From positions 23,834-87,833 of the forward strand of contig NZ_QGTG01000016.1 of the NCBI RefSeq assembly GCF_003182155.1: a stretch of DNA of 64,000 bases, read 5' to 3'. The stretch's first letter is position 1. Each line of letters begins with the position of its first letter. The DNA is from Chitinophaga sp. S165 (GTDB lineage Bacteria; Bacteroidota; Bacteroidia; Chitinophagales; Chitinophagaceae). This document shows, piece by piece, positions 1-7,979 of the stretch. The position numbers and the translations under genes are program-made. The notes under the pieces were generated by a model. It made no database searches. It had not been told where the DNA came from and saw only the letters and a list, made by a program, of their open reading frames with translations.

Positions 1-333
1 CCAGTTCCGGACCATATTCAGGACCATTAATAATGTAATGAAACCATAAATGCCGGTTATGATATTTGAAGTAGGACCAAAGCCACCAGCTTGTTGTACA
101 GGGCTTGTCATATATGCAACGACAGTTACCAGGGGCCCTGAATAAGTTGGCGCCGGTGCGGTAATAAATGATAATTGCAGTAATGGCAGCAGGATGGAAG
201 CCACCGTTGCGAGGAGGAGATACCCTCTGTTCCACCTGTGAAAAGGATTGTTTTTCAAGGCCAGTGCGTAATAGGCATACAGGATGCCGGCACAGATCAG
301 CATTTTAACGAGGTAAATGGTCAGCGCAATCAT
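1..333 (-). CDS. BlaR1-like M56 family membrane peptidase, N-terminal part (cut by window edge)
   Basis: Reading leftward from an ATG at 331-333 the frame stays open to base 1, giving 111 codons, so only the N-terminus is visible. It starts MIALTIYLVKMLICAGILYA, a hydrophobic helix, and continues with two further hydrophobic stretches, as in the membrane part of BlaR1/MecR1-type M56 peptidases. The catalytic HExxH would lie beyond the window. The start codon overlaps the stop of the BlaI-type repressor by four bases (ATGA), the usual arrangement for this sensor-repressor pair. In the family the membrane protease senses an envelope signal and relieves repression by the BlaI partner. The family call rests mainly on the partner and the membrane topology. 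No beta-lactamase is visible, so the regulated process is unknown. Confidence 0.8.
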   Translation of the reverse strand, partial: MIALTIYLVKMLICAGILYAYYALALKNNPFHRWNRGYLLLATVASILLPLLQLSFITAPAPTYSGPLVTVVAYMTSPVQQAGGFGPTSNIITGIYGFITLLMVLNMVRNW

Positions 334-710
334 GGTTGTTCTTTTTTAGCGTCCTTAATTTGTTCCAGTAATTGTTCTAATTCATTGACACTGATCTCTT
401 TTTCTTTAACGAAGAAGGATACCATGTCTTTGAAGGAGCCGGAGAAGTAGCCTTTTACAAAATGCTGCATGGTATTCCGGCTGTATTCATCTTTGCTGAT
501 GAGGGCAAAGTATTGATAGGATTTACCATAAGCCTTGTAATCCACAAAACCTTTATCCTGCAGGATCTTTATCAGCGTAGATACGGTATTGTAGTGCGGC
601 TTGGGTTCGGGCATAACGTCGATCAGGTCTTTGACGAATGCCGGCCCTGTTTTCCATAAGGCCTGCATGACCTGTTCTTCGGCTTTAGTCAAGGTTTTTA
701 CTGTTGTCAT
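330..710 (-). CDS. BlaI/MecI family transcriptional repressor
   Basis: A 126-residue protein, the usual size for BlaI/MecI/CopY winged-helix repressors. The N-terminal half carries the family signature: LTKAEEQVMQALWK, then a recognition region around residues 36-48 (PHYNTVSTLIKIL) and the wing GFVDYKAYGKSYQY. The C-terminal third is charged and helical, as in the dimerisation domain. It is translationally coupled to the downstream M56 membrane peptidase gene (ATGA overlap at 330-333). Two AT-rich dyads lie just upstream at 742-779 and are good candidates for an autoregulatory operator. Family assignment is secure; the target genes are not visible apart from the pair itself. Confidence 0.93.
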   Translation of the reverse strand: MTTVKTLTKAEEQVMQALWKTGPAFVKDLIDVMPEPKPHYNTVSTLIKILQDKGFVDYKAYGKSYQYFALISKDEYSRNTMQHFVKGYFSGSFKDMVSFFVKEKEISVNELEQLLEQIKDAKKEQP

Positions 711-741
711 ATCGTGGGCTTTAAGTACCTGAAGCTAAGTT

Positions 742-779
742 AAAACTAATAATTTAGTTTTCAAACTATTTATTTAGTT
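742..779 (-). promoter_or_regulatory. Candidate BlaI-type operator: two adjacent dyads
   Basis: The first dyad at 742-761 has arms AAAACTAA and TTAGTTTT around a 4-base centre. The second at 764-779 has arms AACTA and TAGTT. Both share the core AACTA/TAGTT and sit 32 bases or more upstream of the repressor start. Symmetry and position fit a repressor-dimer site, but the sequence differs from the classical TACA/TGTA BlaI core, so the link to this BlaI is inference. Confidence 0.5.
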
Positions 780-786
780 GATGAGG

Positions 787-1150
787 GGTGTATACACCTT
801 ATATATGCTTTATGCATGGTGTATGCCCGGGGAACCCGCGCATGCTGTTAACCCCGGGTTGACACCTAATCCCGGGTTGACACCCGGGGCTACAAACAGG
901 GGACTCCTGACGGAGTCCTATTGTGTTTTGTTTAAGTCGGAGTAGACTACGCTTTATACATGCTTTATACACGACGTATACATGCTTCATACACGACGCA
1001 TCCCCGACGCATCCCCGACGCATGGTTGGACTTAAACATTTTCTCTTGTTTCTGCTTTTAGCCCGTTTTGACTATCGCAGGTGGCTGAAAGGCTTCAGAG
1101 TTGATCGATCCAGGTATGAACCTATAATGTATAGGCTATCTACATAGCGT
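787..1150. repeat. Repeat-rich spacer with short direct and inverted repeats
   Basis: No credible gene lies between 711 and 1348. Visible elements are a 12-bp palindrome GGTGTATACACC at 787-798, a direct repeat CCCGGGTTGACACC near 853 and 871, a small hairpin GGACTCC/GGAGTCC at 901-918, and a tandem array of 11-bp units from 951 to about 1027. Reading frames here follow the repeats and have repetitive composition, so they were not called as genes. Confidence 0.6.
951..1027. repeat. Tandem array, 11-bp period, seven units
   Basis: Successive 11-base units read GCTTTATACAT, GCTTTATACAC, GACGTATACAT, GCTTCATACAC, GACGCATCCCC, GACGCATCCCC, GACGCATGGTT. Neighbouring units share most positions, and alternate units are more alike, giving a 22-bp super-repeat at 955-998 with a single mismatch. 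The period is close to one helical turn. No function is known to me. Confidence 0.75.
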
Positions 1151-1194
1151 TACGCCGTATTTTCTGTATCGATCGATATGGAAAATACGGCGTA
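1151..1194. repeat. 44-bp near-perfect palindrome upstream of ftsE
   Basis: Two 14-base arms (TACGCCGTATTTTC and its exact complement) enclose TG, a perfect 12-base palindrome TATCGATCGATA, and TG. The only unpaired steps are TG against TG, which would form G-U wobbles in RNA. A partial third copy of the arm end (ATACGGCGTA) follows at 1196-1205. There is no T-run on either side, so it is not an ordinary terminator. Confidence 0.85.
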
Positions 1195-1315
1195 GATACG
1201 GCGTACGGCCCTTTTAGATATAAAGAAGTATGCTGTTTTGATATTATCTCAAGGCCATCTGAAAGAAATTTGGACTACATTCCAGGCGGTCGGATGGTTC
1301 TGCCGGATAAATAGC

Positions 1316-1323
1316 TATTTTTG
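1316..1323 (+). promoter_or_regulatory. Candidate -7 box for ftsE
   Basis: TATTTTTG matches the Bacteroidota TAnnTTTG -7 element and lies 25 bases before the ftsE ATG. No TTG was found at the expected spacing upstream, so support comes from the -7 box and its position only. Confidence 0.45.
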
Positions 1324-1348
1324 TTATGACTAAACCCATACGGCAGAA

Positions 1349-2041
1349 ATGACAGAACAACCGATTATACAATTATCCAATGTGAATATCTACCAGGGGA
1401 CTTCCCTGATCCTTGCTGACGTGAATATTACGGTGAACAAAGGAGAATTTGTATACCTGATAGGCAGGACCGGAACCGGTAAATCCAGCCTGCTGAAGAC
1501 GCTTTACGGTGATCTTTCACTTAAGGAAGGCGCCGGACAGGTGGTAGGGTTTGATCTGAAAAAGATGGACTGGAAAAAAGTGCCTTACCTGCGCCGTAAC
1601 CTGGGGGTAGTATTCCAGGATTTCCAGTTGCTGACGGACAGGAACGTATGTGACAACCTGAAATTTGCCCTGAAAGCTACAGGCTGGACGGATAATAAAA
1701 AGATGGACGAGAAGATCAATGACGTGCTGGACAAGGTGGGACTGAATACCAAGGGCTTTAAGATGCCTTATGAGCTGAGTGGCGGGGAGCAGCAGCGTGT
1801 GGATATTGCCCGTGCTATGCTTAATTCGCCAAAACTGATCCTGGCGGACGAACCGACCGGTAACCTGGACCCTGAAACTTCTGACGGCATTATGCAGTTG
1901 TTGTTCCGGATCAGCAGGGAGGAGGGGGCCGCCGTGGTAATGGCGACCCATGACTATATATTATTACAGAAATTCCCGTCGAGGGTGCTACGGACCGAAA
2001 ATGGCAAGGTAACAGATCACGCCAGTGTGACTTTCGTGTAA
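1349..2041 (+). CDS. ftsE: Cell-division ABC transporter ATP-binding protein FtsE
   Basis: A 230-residue ABC ATPase with Walker A GRTGTGKSS (39-47), Q-loop VVFQDFQLL (about 88-95), signature LSGGEQQR (143-150), Walker B LILADEPTG (163-171) and H-loop ATHD (199-202). Length and the DEPTGNLDP block match FtsE, which pairs with membrane protein FtsX at the division site to control peptidoglycan hydrolases. FtsX is not adjacent, so the pair is encoded apart here. LolD/MacB-type ATPases are close relatives, but the lone-gene context and GGEQQRV signature favour FtsE. It lies upstream of rpsO, which has its own promoter. Confidence 0.85.
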   Translation: MTEQPIIQLSNVNIYQGTSLILADVNITVNKGEFVYLIGRTGTGKSSLLKTLYGDLSLKEGAGQVVGFDLKKMDWKKVPYLRRNLGVVFQDFQLLTDRNVCDNLKFALKATGWTDNKKMDEKINDVLDKVGLNTKGFKMPYELSGGEQQRVDIARAMLNSPKLILADEPTGNLDPETSDGIMQLLFRISREEGAAVVMATHDYILLQKFPSRVLRTENGKVTDHASVTFV

Positions 2042-2054
2042 AATTTATGTGAAA

Positions 2055-2085
2055 TTGTTAATTCACAATATTTGATTTACCTTTG
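2055..2085 (+). promoter_or_regulatory. Promoter of rpsO
   Basis: TTG at 2055-2057 is followed after 20 bases by TACCTTTG at 2078-2085, matching the Bacteroidota -33/-7 pattern. The predicted start of transcription leaves a leader of nearly 50 bases before the rpsO ATG at 2140, room for S15 autoregulation although no clear fold was identified. Confidence 0.75.
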
Positions 2086-2139
2086 CCCCGGAAAAATAGC
2101 GACTAAATAAACCTTTATCATTTTATTATTTAATTAAAG

Positions 2140-2412
2140 ATGTCTTACTTAACTGTTGAAAAGAAAGCCAATATTTTTAAAGAATTTGGTGGAAGCGAAA
2201 AAAATACCGGCTCTGTAGAAGCGCAAATTGCCCTGCTGACTGAGCGTATCAACAGCATTTCCAGTCACCTGAAAGAAAACAAAAAAGACTTTTCTACACA
2301 CCGTGGTTTGATGAAAATGGTAGGCCAGAGAAAGCGTTTGCTTTCCTACCTTTCTAAAACTAACCTCACAGGCTACCGCGCTCTGCTTGAGAAATTAGGT
2401 CTCAGAAAATAA
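2140..2412 (+). CDS. rpsO: 30S ribosomal protein S15
   Basis: A 90-residue protein, the usual size of S15, with the conserved blocks GSVEAQIALLTERI, HLKENKKDFSTHRGL and the C-terminal KRLLSYLSKTNLTGYRALLE. S15 binds 16S rRNA helices h20-h22 early in 30S assembly. It is followed by a strong terminator and then pnp. The rpsO-pnp order is widely conserved across bacteria and supports both calls. Its promoter is recognisable just upstream. Confidence 0.98.
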   Translation: MSYLTVEKKANIFKEFGGSEKNTGSVEAQIALLTERINSISSHLKENKKDFSTHRGLMKMVGQRKRLLSYLSKTNLTGYRALLEKLGLRK

Positions 2413-2431
2413 TAAGAACTTTTTTATAGCG

Positions 2432-2469
2432 CTATTCCCAACTTATAAGGTTGGGAATAGTTTTTTTTT
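2432..2469 (+). terminator. Rho-independent terminator after rpsO
   Basis: An 11-bp perfect stem (CTATTCCCAAC with GTTGGGAATAG), a 7-base loop and a run of nine T. It separates rpsO from pnp, so pnp expression needs read-through or its own promoter. Confidence 0.92.
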
Positions 2470-2498
2470 AGGTATACCATTTTAATCTTCTCATTTTT

Positions 2499-4856
2499 AT
2501 GAATCTGACACCTATCTCAGTTAATTTCGATATAGGAGATGGCCGGATTGTGACCATTGAAACTGGCAAGTTAGCCCGCCAGGCAGATGGTGCCGTGACG
2601 GTTCGTCTGGGCAATTGTATCCTGTTGGCTACCGTCGTTGCAGCGAAGACTCCAAAACCCGGACAATCATTCTTCCCCCTTACTGTTGATTACCAGGAAA
2701 AATTTGCTTCTGCAGGCCGTATACCAGGTTCCTTCTTTAAACGCGAAGGAAAGTTGTCTGACTACGAAGTTTTGATTTCACGTTTGATCGACCGCGCGCT
2801 GCGCCCCTTATTCCCGGATGATTATTTCTGCGAAGTACAGGTACTAGTGAGCCTCATCTCTTCAGATCCTGAAGTGATGCCGGATGCACTGGCTTGTCTT
2901 GCTGCTTCTGCTGCACTGGCCGTTTCAGACGTGCCCATCCAGGAAATTATTTCTGAAGTAAGAGTGTCCCGTATTGAGGGACAATTAGTTATAAATCCTA
3001 ACCGCACTCCACTGGAGAAAGCTGACATGGACTTCATCATCGGTGCTACTGACAAGAACATCATGATGGTGGAAGGTGAGAGCAAGGAGTGCAGTGAAGA
3101 AGATATCATCAAAGCAATCGAATTTGCACATACCGCTATCAAAGCACAGGTGAAAGCACAGGAAGAACTGCGCGATAAAGCTGGTGTTACCGGTAAACGT
3201 GCATTCGAACTGCCTTATGCAAACGAAGAGCTGAAAGCGAAGATTACGGAATTTGCGAAAGACCGTATCCTTGCTGTAGCGAAATCGGCTTCTGCGAAAC
3301 ACGATCGTAGCGATGCCTTCGATAAGATCAGCGAAGAGCTGGTAGAATTCCTGGGAGAGCTGCCAGAAGAGGATGCTCCGCTGGTAGGTAAATACTTCCA
3401 CTCACTCGAGAAAGAAGTGATCCGTAACATGATCCTGGACGAATCCGTTCGTCTGGATGGCCGTAGCCTGGACCAGGTTCGTCCGCTGAACATGGAAGTG
3501 GATATCCTGCCTTCTCCGCATGGTTCCGCACTGTTCACCCGTGGTGAAACCCAATCCCTCACTACTGTGACCCTGGGTACTCCGGATGATGAGCTGCTGA
3601 TTGAAAGTGCTGCTACTTCAAAATATTCCAAATTCATATTGCACTATAACTTCCCTCCGTTCTCTACAGGTGAAGTAAAACCTATGCGTGGCCCCGGCCG
3701 TCGTGAGGTAGGTCATGGTAACCTGGCAATGCGTTCCCTGAAGCAGATGATGCCAGGTAGCGAGTATGCTTATACCGTGCGTGTAGTATCCGATATCCTG
3801 GAATCCAATGGTTCCTCCTCTATGGCTACCGTATGTGCCGGTTCACTGGCACTGATGGACGCAGGTGTTCCTTTGCCTAAACACGTATCCGGTGTGGCAA
3901 TGGGATTGATCTCCCGTGCATCTGACGGAAAGTGGGCAGTGCTCACTGACATCCTCGGAGATGAAGACCACCTGGGTGATATGGACTTTAAAGTTACCGG
4001 TACACGTGATGGTATCTGCGGTATCCAGATGGATATCAAGGTAGATGGCCTGAGCATGGACGTAATGCGTAAAGCACTGGAGCAAGCCCGTAACGGCCGT
4101 CTGCATATCATTGATGCAATGTATGGTTGTCTCGAAGCTGCACGTCCTGAACCGAAACCACATGCACCACGTATGGAGAAGCTGATCATCGACCGCGAAT
4201 TCATCGGCGCTGTGATCGGACCAGGTGGTAAAGTGATCCAGGAGATCCAACGCGAAACCGGCACAAACATCAACATCGAAGAAGTTGGTGAAACTGGTGA
4301 AGTAAGCATCTTCTCTGCACAGAAAGAAGGCCTGATGAAGGCACTCGAATGGATAAAAGGTATTGTTGCTGTTCCTGAGATCGGCGAAGTATACGAATCA
4401 ACCGTAAAATCAGTAATGCCATACGGTGCATTCGTAGAGTTCCTGCCTGGTAAACAGGGCTTGCTGCATATCTCCGAAGTTTCATGGAAACGCCTGGAAA
4501 CTATGGACGGTGTACTGTCTGAAGGTGAAAAGGTAAAAGTGAAACTGGTAGGTACTGATCCTAAAACCGGTAAGTTCAAACTGAGCCGTCGTATACTGAT
4601 GCCGAAACCAGAAGGTTATGTAGAAAGACCTGAAGGTGGCGAGCGTGGTGATCGTGGCGACAGAGGCGATCGCGGAGACAGAGGTGATAGAGGTGACCGT
4701 GGCGGACGCCCTCCGTTCCGCGGCGACCGTAACGATCGTGGTGACCGTGGTGGAGATCGCCGTGGCCCACGTGATGGTGGCGACCGTAACGATCGTGGTC
4801 CTCGTCCTACACCGCCTGATCAACCTCAGGAGCCTATGTTCGACGAAGAATCATAA
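2499..4856 (+). CDS. pnp: Polyribonucleotide nucleotidyltransferase (PNPase)
   Basis: A 785-residue protein with the full PNPase plan: RNase PH domain 1 (about 1-145), the alpha-helical linker, RNase PH domain 2 (about 320-545, with TRGETQSL and MRGPGRREVGHG), a KH domain (about 555-615, VIGPGGKVIQEI) and an S1 domain (about 620-695, YGAFVEFLPGKQGLLHISE). It degrades RNA 3'-5' with phosphate. The last 80 residues form a disordered tail of repeated Arg-Gly-Asp units (several GDR repeats, then RNDRGDRGG and GPRPTPPDQP), beyond the usual end of the enzyme. The gene follows rpsO. There is no clear ribosome-binding site, which is normal in this phylum. Confidence 0.97.
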   Translation: MNLTPISVNFDIGDGRIVTIETGKLARQADGAVTVRLGNCILLATVVAAKTPKPGQSFFPLTVDYQEKFASAGRIPGSFFKREGKLSDYEVLISRLIDRALRPLFPDDYFCEVQVLVSLISSDPEVMPDALACLAASAALAVSDVPIQEIISEVRVSRIEGQLVINPNRTPLEKADMDFIIGATDKNIMMVEGESKECSEEDIIKAIEFAHTAIKAQVKAQEELRDKAGVTGKRAFELPYANEELKAKITEFAKDRILAVAKSASAKHDRSDAFDKISEELVEFLGELPEEDAPLVGKYFHSLEKEVIRNMILDESVRLDGRSLDQVRPLNMEVDILPSPHGSALFTRGETQSLTTVTLGTPDDELLIESAATSKYSKFILHYNFPPFSTGEVKPMRGPGRREVGHGNLAMRSLKQMMPGSEYAYTVRVVSDILESNGSSSMATVCAGSLALMDAGVPLPKHVSGVAMGLISRASDGKWAVLTDILGDEDHLGDMDFKVTGTRDGICGIQMDIKVDGLSMDVMRKALEQARNGRLHIIDAMYGCLEAARPEPKPHAPRMEKLIIDREFIGAVIGPGGKVIQEIQRETGTNINIEEVGETGEVSIFSAQKEGLMKALEWIKGIVAVPEIGEVYESTVKSVMPYGAFVEFLPGKQGLLHISEVSWKRLETMDGVLSEGEKVKVKLVGTDPKTGKFKLSRRILMPKPEGYVERPEGGERGDRGDRGDRGDRGDRGDRGGRPPFRGDRNDRGDRGGDRRGPRDGGDRNDRGPRPTPPDQPQEPMFDEES

Positions 4857-5194
4857 TCTGAACAGATCTTATAGATCAAATATACTCAGCAGCCGTCCTG
4901 TACAACAGGGCGGCTGTTTTATTTTATGAATGTTTATGTATCAGCTGCATATTCTTTTCCCCTTCCGGCAGATCGCTTGAGGTTTTGTAGCGGTGATACC
5001 CTTCTGCTCATTATTATGCAGCAGTTCCGTAGCCGCATATCATAATAGCCTGTACTACACAAAGTGACTTCTGCATCCACGTATTCATGGCCAGCCCGGC
5101 AGGAATACCATCACGGCATCAGGCCATTCTTATAAATTATATTTAACTGCCGGATAATTCGCATTATATTTCATCAACTAAAATTTCCACACCA
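4857..5194. other. Spacer without recognisable gene
   Basis: Apart from the pnp terminator near its left end, this 338-base stretch shows no credible reading frame, repeat or consensus promoter. The next gene's promoter must lie here but was not identified. Confidence 0.5.
4890..4920 (+). terminator. Terminator after pnp
   Basis: An 11-bp stem (CAGCCGTCCTG against CAGGGCGGCTG, one G-T pair), a 5-base loop and a T-rich tail, 33 bases after the pnp stop. Confidence 0.85.
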
Positions 5195-6007
5195 GTGAAA
5201 ACAACGCGCATTTCGTTAAACAGATATCATCGTTTTGTTTTGGGTTTAGCCCTGTTTCTGTTACCATGCCTCTTACAGGCCGCTCATTATGCACCTCCGA
5301 AGAAAGAATTTTACAGCATCCTGATCTATCATCTGAAAGATGCGGAACAGGAAACGCGTATGGACAGCTATCTGAAAGACGCATTGATACCGGCTTTGCA
5401 TAAGGCAGGTACTGCACATGTAGGTGTATTTAAACCTGTTGGCAATGATACGGCTGCTGACCGCAGAGTGTATGTTTTCATTCCGGGTAATTCTGCGGAA
5501 CAGTTATTACAATTGCCAAGAACATTGTTACAGAATACTACCTATGTAAACGCTGCCAAAGACTTTATCGATGCAGCATGGGACAAGCCAACGTATACAC
5601 GCCAGGAAACCATTATCCTGGAAGCCTTTCCTGGCATGACTAAAATGGCATTGCCAGATTTGAAAGGACCTAAGAGTGAACGCATATACGAATTACGCAG
5701 TTATGAAAGTCCGACGGATAAATTATACCGTAACAAGGTGGATATGTTTAACAAGGGAGACGAAGTGGGTATTTTCAAAAGACTTGGTTTCAATGCAGTG
5801 TTTTATGCAGATGTGCTGAGTGGCAGTCATATGCCTAACCTGATGTACATGACCACATTTGAGAACAAAGCATCCAGGGATGAGCACTGGAAAGCATTTA
5901 GCGCTGATGCACAATGGAAAGCCTTACTGGCAAAGCCGGAGTATAATCATAATGTTTCGAAGACACAGATCATGTTTTTGCAACCTGCAGAATATTCTGA
6001 GATATAA
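5195..6007 (+). CDS. Secreted NIPSNAP family protein
   Basis: A 270-residue protein. An N-terminal hydrophobic segment (FVLGLALFLLPCLLQA) ending near Ala-Ala at 29-30 indicates export. The C-terminal third, from about residue 160, begins ERIYELRSYESP and contains FYADVLSGSHMPNLMYMTTF and DEHWKAF, the pattern of the NIPSNAP ferredoxin-like fold. The first half is probably a diverged copy of the same fold (FYSILIYHLKD). Bacteroidota encode many exported NIPSNAP proteins, usually of unknown substrate. It stands alone, convergent with the next gene and separated from it by a strong bidirectional terminator. Confidence 0.85.
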   Translation: MKTTRISLNRYHRFVLGLALFLLPCLLQAAHYAPPKKEFYSILIYHLKDAEQETRMDSYLKDALIPALHKAGTAHVGVFKPVGNDTAADRRVYVFIPGNSAEQLLQLPRTLLQNTTYVNAAKDFIDAAWDKPTYTRQETIILEAFPGMTKMALPDLKGPKSERIYELRSYESPTDKLYRNKVDMFNKGDEVGIFKRLGFNAVFYADVLSGSHMPNLMYMTTFENKASRDEHWKAFSADAQWKALLAKPEYNHNVSKTQIMFLQPAEYSEI

Positions 6008-6195
6008 GCTGGTCATGCAATTATCATGATTGTTATCTCTATTGCAATTGAAATATTGATGGACACACCCGAATATCAATTGCATGAATTAACTAAGCAT
6101 CGTGATCAATACTTCTTCGCATTTTTCTTAGCATTATTAGTTATGCATAATGCTGAAAAGGTATTCAGAAAGCATTTACATTCATAATACATAAT

Positions 6196-6237
6196 AAAGA
6201 AAATAGGCTGTATCGTATGATACAGCCTATTTTCTTT
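6196..6237. terminator. Bidirectional terminator, 19-bp perfect stem
   Basis: Arms AAAGAAAATAGGCTGTATC and its exact complement enclose loop GTAT. A T-rich side is present in both directions, so it serves both the NIPSNAP gene on the plus strand and the convergent gene on the minus strand. Confidence 0.92.
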
Positions 6238-6277
6238 GACTATCGACTATCTATCCGTGATGAATTTACTTTTGTTT

Positions 6278-6865
6278 TTATCTGGCAGCGCCGCTTCCGG
6301 CAAACTGCTCTACGTAATGATTACTTTCTTTGAAGATGATCTTACCGGAAGGTAATTTGTAGATCTTAAAGCCCTGGCCACCGATATCTTCCCAGAAGAT
6401 GGTGTACTGTGGTACAGATTTCTGCGTGCTTTTATCGATCACTTTGATCCTGCCATCTATCAGCAGACTGGATAACATGTCCTCGATATAAGGGAGGAGA
6501 ATATTTTCGTCTTCTGTCCAGAACTGTACGAATTTGTCTGTGCTGTATTCCAGGTTAGTGTGAGTGGAATCGCCCAGAAAAGCAAGAGCTGATGTAAAGT
6601 GTGATTCAATTTCCTGCGCTGTCAGGTGACTGAACTGCACATTGTGAAAAGCCTTGTTATCGCTGTAGCAAGTCTTTTGTAATACAGTGTCCAATGCTTT
6701 CATGTAATTGACAAGGTCTACACGATTGATAACAAGGATACTGGTGCTGTTCTTGTAGATGATTGAATCTTTCATGGTGTCGTCCGGGTACAATTTGACG
6801 ATCTCCTGGGCGTAGCTGGCAAGGGCTGTCACCAGCATTGCCGCTGCTAAAAACAAGGTCCTCAT
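6278..6865 (-). CDS. Secreted protein of unknown function
   Basis: A 195-residue protein with a clear signal peptide (MRTLFLAAAMLVTALASYAQ, cleavage after AYAQ-like SYAQ). The mature part is acidic and has no motif I recognise. There is one Cys in the mature chain (around residue 66) and a C-terminal beta-rich stretch (YTIFWEDIGGQGFKIYKLP). It is monocistronic, ends at a shared terminator, and diverges from prmA. Probably periplasmic. The reading frame is convincing because of the signal peptide and isolated position, but no function can be given. Confidence 0.8.
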   Translation of the reverse strand: MRTLFLAAAMLVTALASYAQEIVKLYPDDTMKDSIIYKNSTSILVINRVDLVNYMKALDTVLQKTCYSDNKAFHNVQFSHLTAQEIESHFTSALAFLGDSTHTNLEYSTDKFVQFWTEDENILLPYIEDMLSSLLIDGRIKVIDKSTQKSVPQYTIFWEDIGGQGFKIYKLPSGKIIFKESNHYVEQFAGSGAAR

Positions 6866-7014
6866 AAAATATGGTTTTCAATTAAAGATAATGCAAATAT
6901 AATGAAATAATTTTATACATGTATTGATGGCGGGCACAACTTATTAACATTACAATAACAAGGACAGGCGCAGGTCTCACACGTACGCGTTATGTATCAT
7001 GCATTTAGTTTCTC

Positions 7015-7022
7015 TATCTTTG
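7015..7022 (+). promoter_or_regulatory. -7 box immediately upstream of prmA
   Basis: TATCTTTG fits TAnnTTTG and ends 5 bases before the ATG at 7028. Transcription would begin at or near the start codon, suggesting a leaderless mRNA and excluding the upstream in-frame ATG at 6992. No TTG at the ideal spacing is present. Confidence 0.5.
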
Positions 7023-7027
7023 TTGCT

Positions 7028-7849
7028 ATGGCACATATAGCGATCACCCTGACCTGTACCGATGATATGAAAGACATTCTGGTAGCAGTGTTGTCAGAAA
7101 AAGGTTTTGAGGGGTTTGAAGAACAACCCGGTAATGTTCTTATAGCTTACATTCCTGAAGAGGACTATAATGAAGAAGAAACGAGTGCATTAACGAGCGA
7201 TTTCGGATTAACGTATACGCGGCAACGTATTGAGCAGACTAACTGGAATGCGGTGTGGGAAAGTAATTTTCAGCCTGTACAGGTGGATGATTTTTGTGGT
7301 ATAAGGGCAGCCTTTCATGCGCCTTTTGTACCACAGCCGCAACATGAGATACTGATCACCCCGAAGATGTCTTTTGGAACGGGGCATCATGCCACAACTT
7401 ATTCTGTCATCAAGTTAATGGAAGGCATTGATTTTGTAGGAAAGAATGTGTTCGACTTTGGTACGGGTACGGGCATTCTGGCCATTCTTGCATATAAGAT
7501 GGGAGCGGCAGTAATTGATGCGATCGATATAGATACCTGGTCTGTGGAGAACACGAAGGAAAACATTATCAATAACAATGCACAACCTGTGAAGGTATGG
7601 CAGGCGGATACGTTAAAGAATGTGCGGAACAGTTATAATGTGGTGCTCGCTAACATTAACCGTAACATTCTGCTGGAATTTATGGGCGATATGCGCCGTA
7701 TACTCGTCAGGGATGGTGTTTTACTGTTGAGCGGAATTTTAAAGGAAGATGAGACTGCGATCCTGGAAGCAGCAAGAAAGAACGCACTGGTGCTGGAAAC
7801 GCAGCTGGAGAAGGATAATTGGCTGGCAATGAAATTATTAGCAAGATAG
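7028..7849 (+). CDS. prmA: Ribosomal protein L11 methyltransferase PrmA
   Basis: A 273-residue class I SAM-dependent methyltransferase. The SAM-binding motif VFDFGTGTGILAILA is preceded by the PrmA-typical MSFGTGHHATT, and motif IV reads VVLANINRNILLE. PrmA trimethylates lysines and the N-terminus of ribosomal protein L11. An ATG 36 bases upstream is in frame, but the chosen start gives MAHIAITLTC, aligned with the beta strand that opens the substrate-binding domain, and the -7 box would fall inside the longer version. Monocistronic in appearance. Confidence 0.93.
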   Translation: MAHIAITLTCTDDMKDILVAVLSEKGFEGFEEQPGNVLIAYIPEEDYNEEETSALTSDFGLTYTRQRIEQTNWNAVWESNFQPVQVDDFCGIRAAFHAPFVPQPQHEILITPKMSFGTGHHATTYSVIKLMEGIDFVGKNVFDFGTGTGILAILAYKMGAAVIDAIDIDTWSVENTKENIINNNAQPVKVWQADTLKNVRNSYNVVLANINRNILLEFMGDMRRILVRDGVLLLSGILKEDETAILEAARKNALVLETQLEKDNWLAMKLLAR

Positions 7850-7979
7850 TTGTGGTTGCTCTAGATAAATTAGTTAATATTACTTTGAGAACTATACAAT
7901 TTTCGTGTTAATGAAAATCTTAATGTTTTCTTAATTTTAACGAACGAATTTACTATCTTAGCAAAACCTAACTTGTTGT

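Noticed and set aside
1..710. Beta-lactam resistance locus
   Set aside because: The BlaI/M56 pair alone does not show this; no beta-lactamase or PBP gene is visible.
1151..1194. Intrinsic terminator
   Set aside because: No T-run on either strand and no gene ends immediately before it on the plus strand.
3770..4579. 269-codon open frame on the minus strand inside pnp
   Set aside because: It lies wholly within a certain PNPase gene, and its Ser/Pro/Ile-rich composition is that of an antisense shadow.
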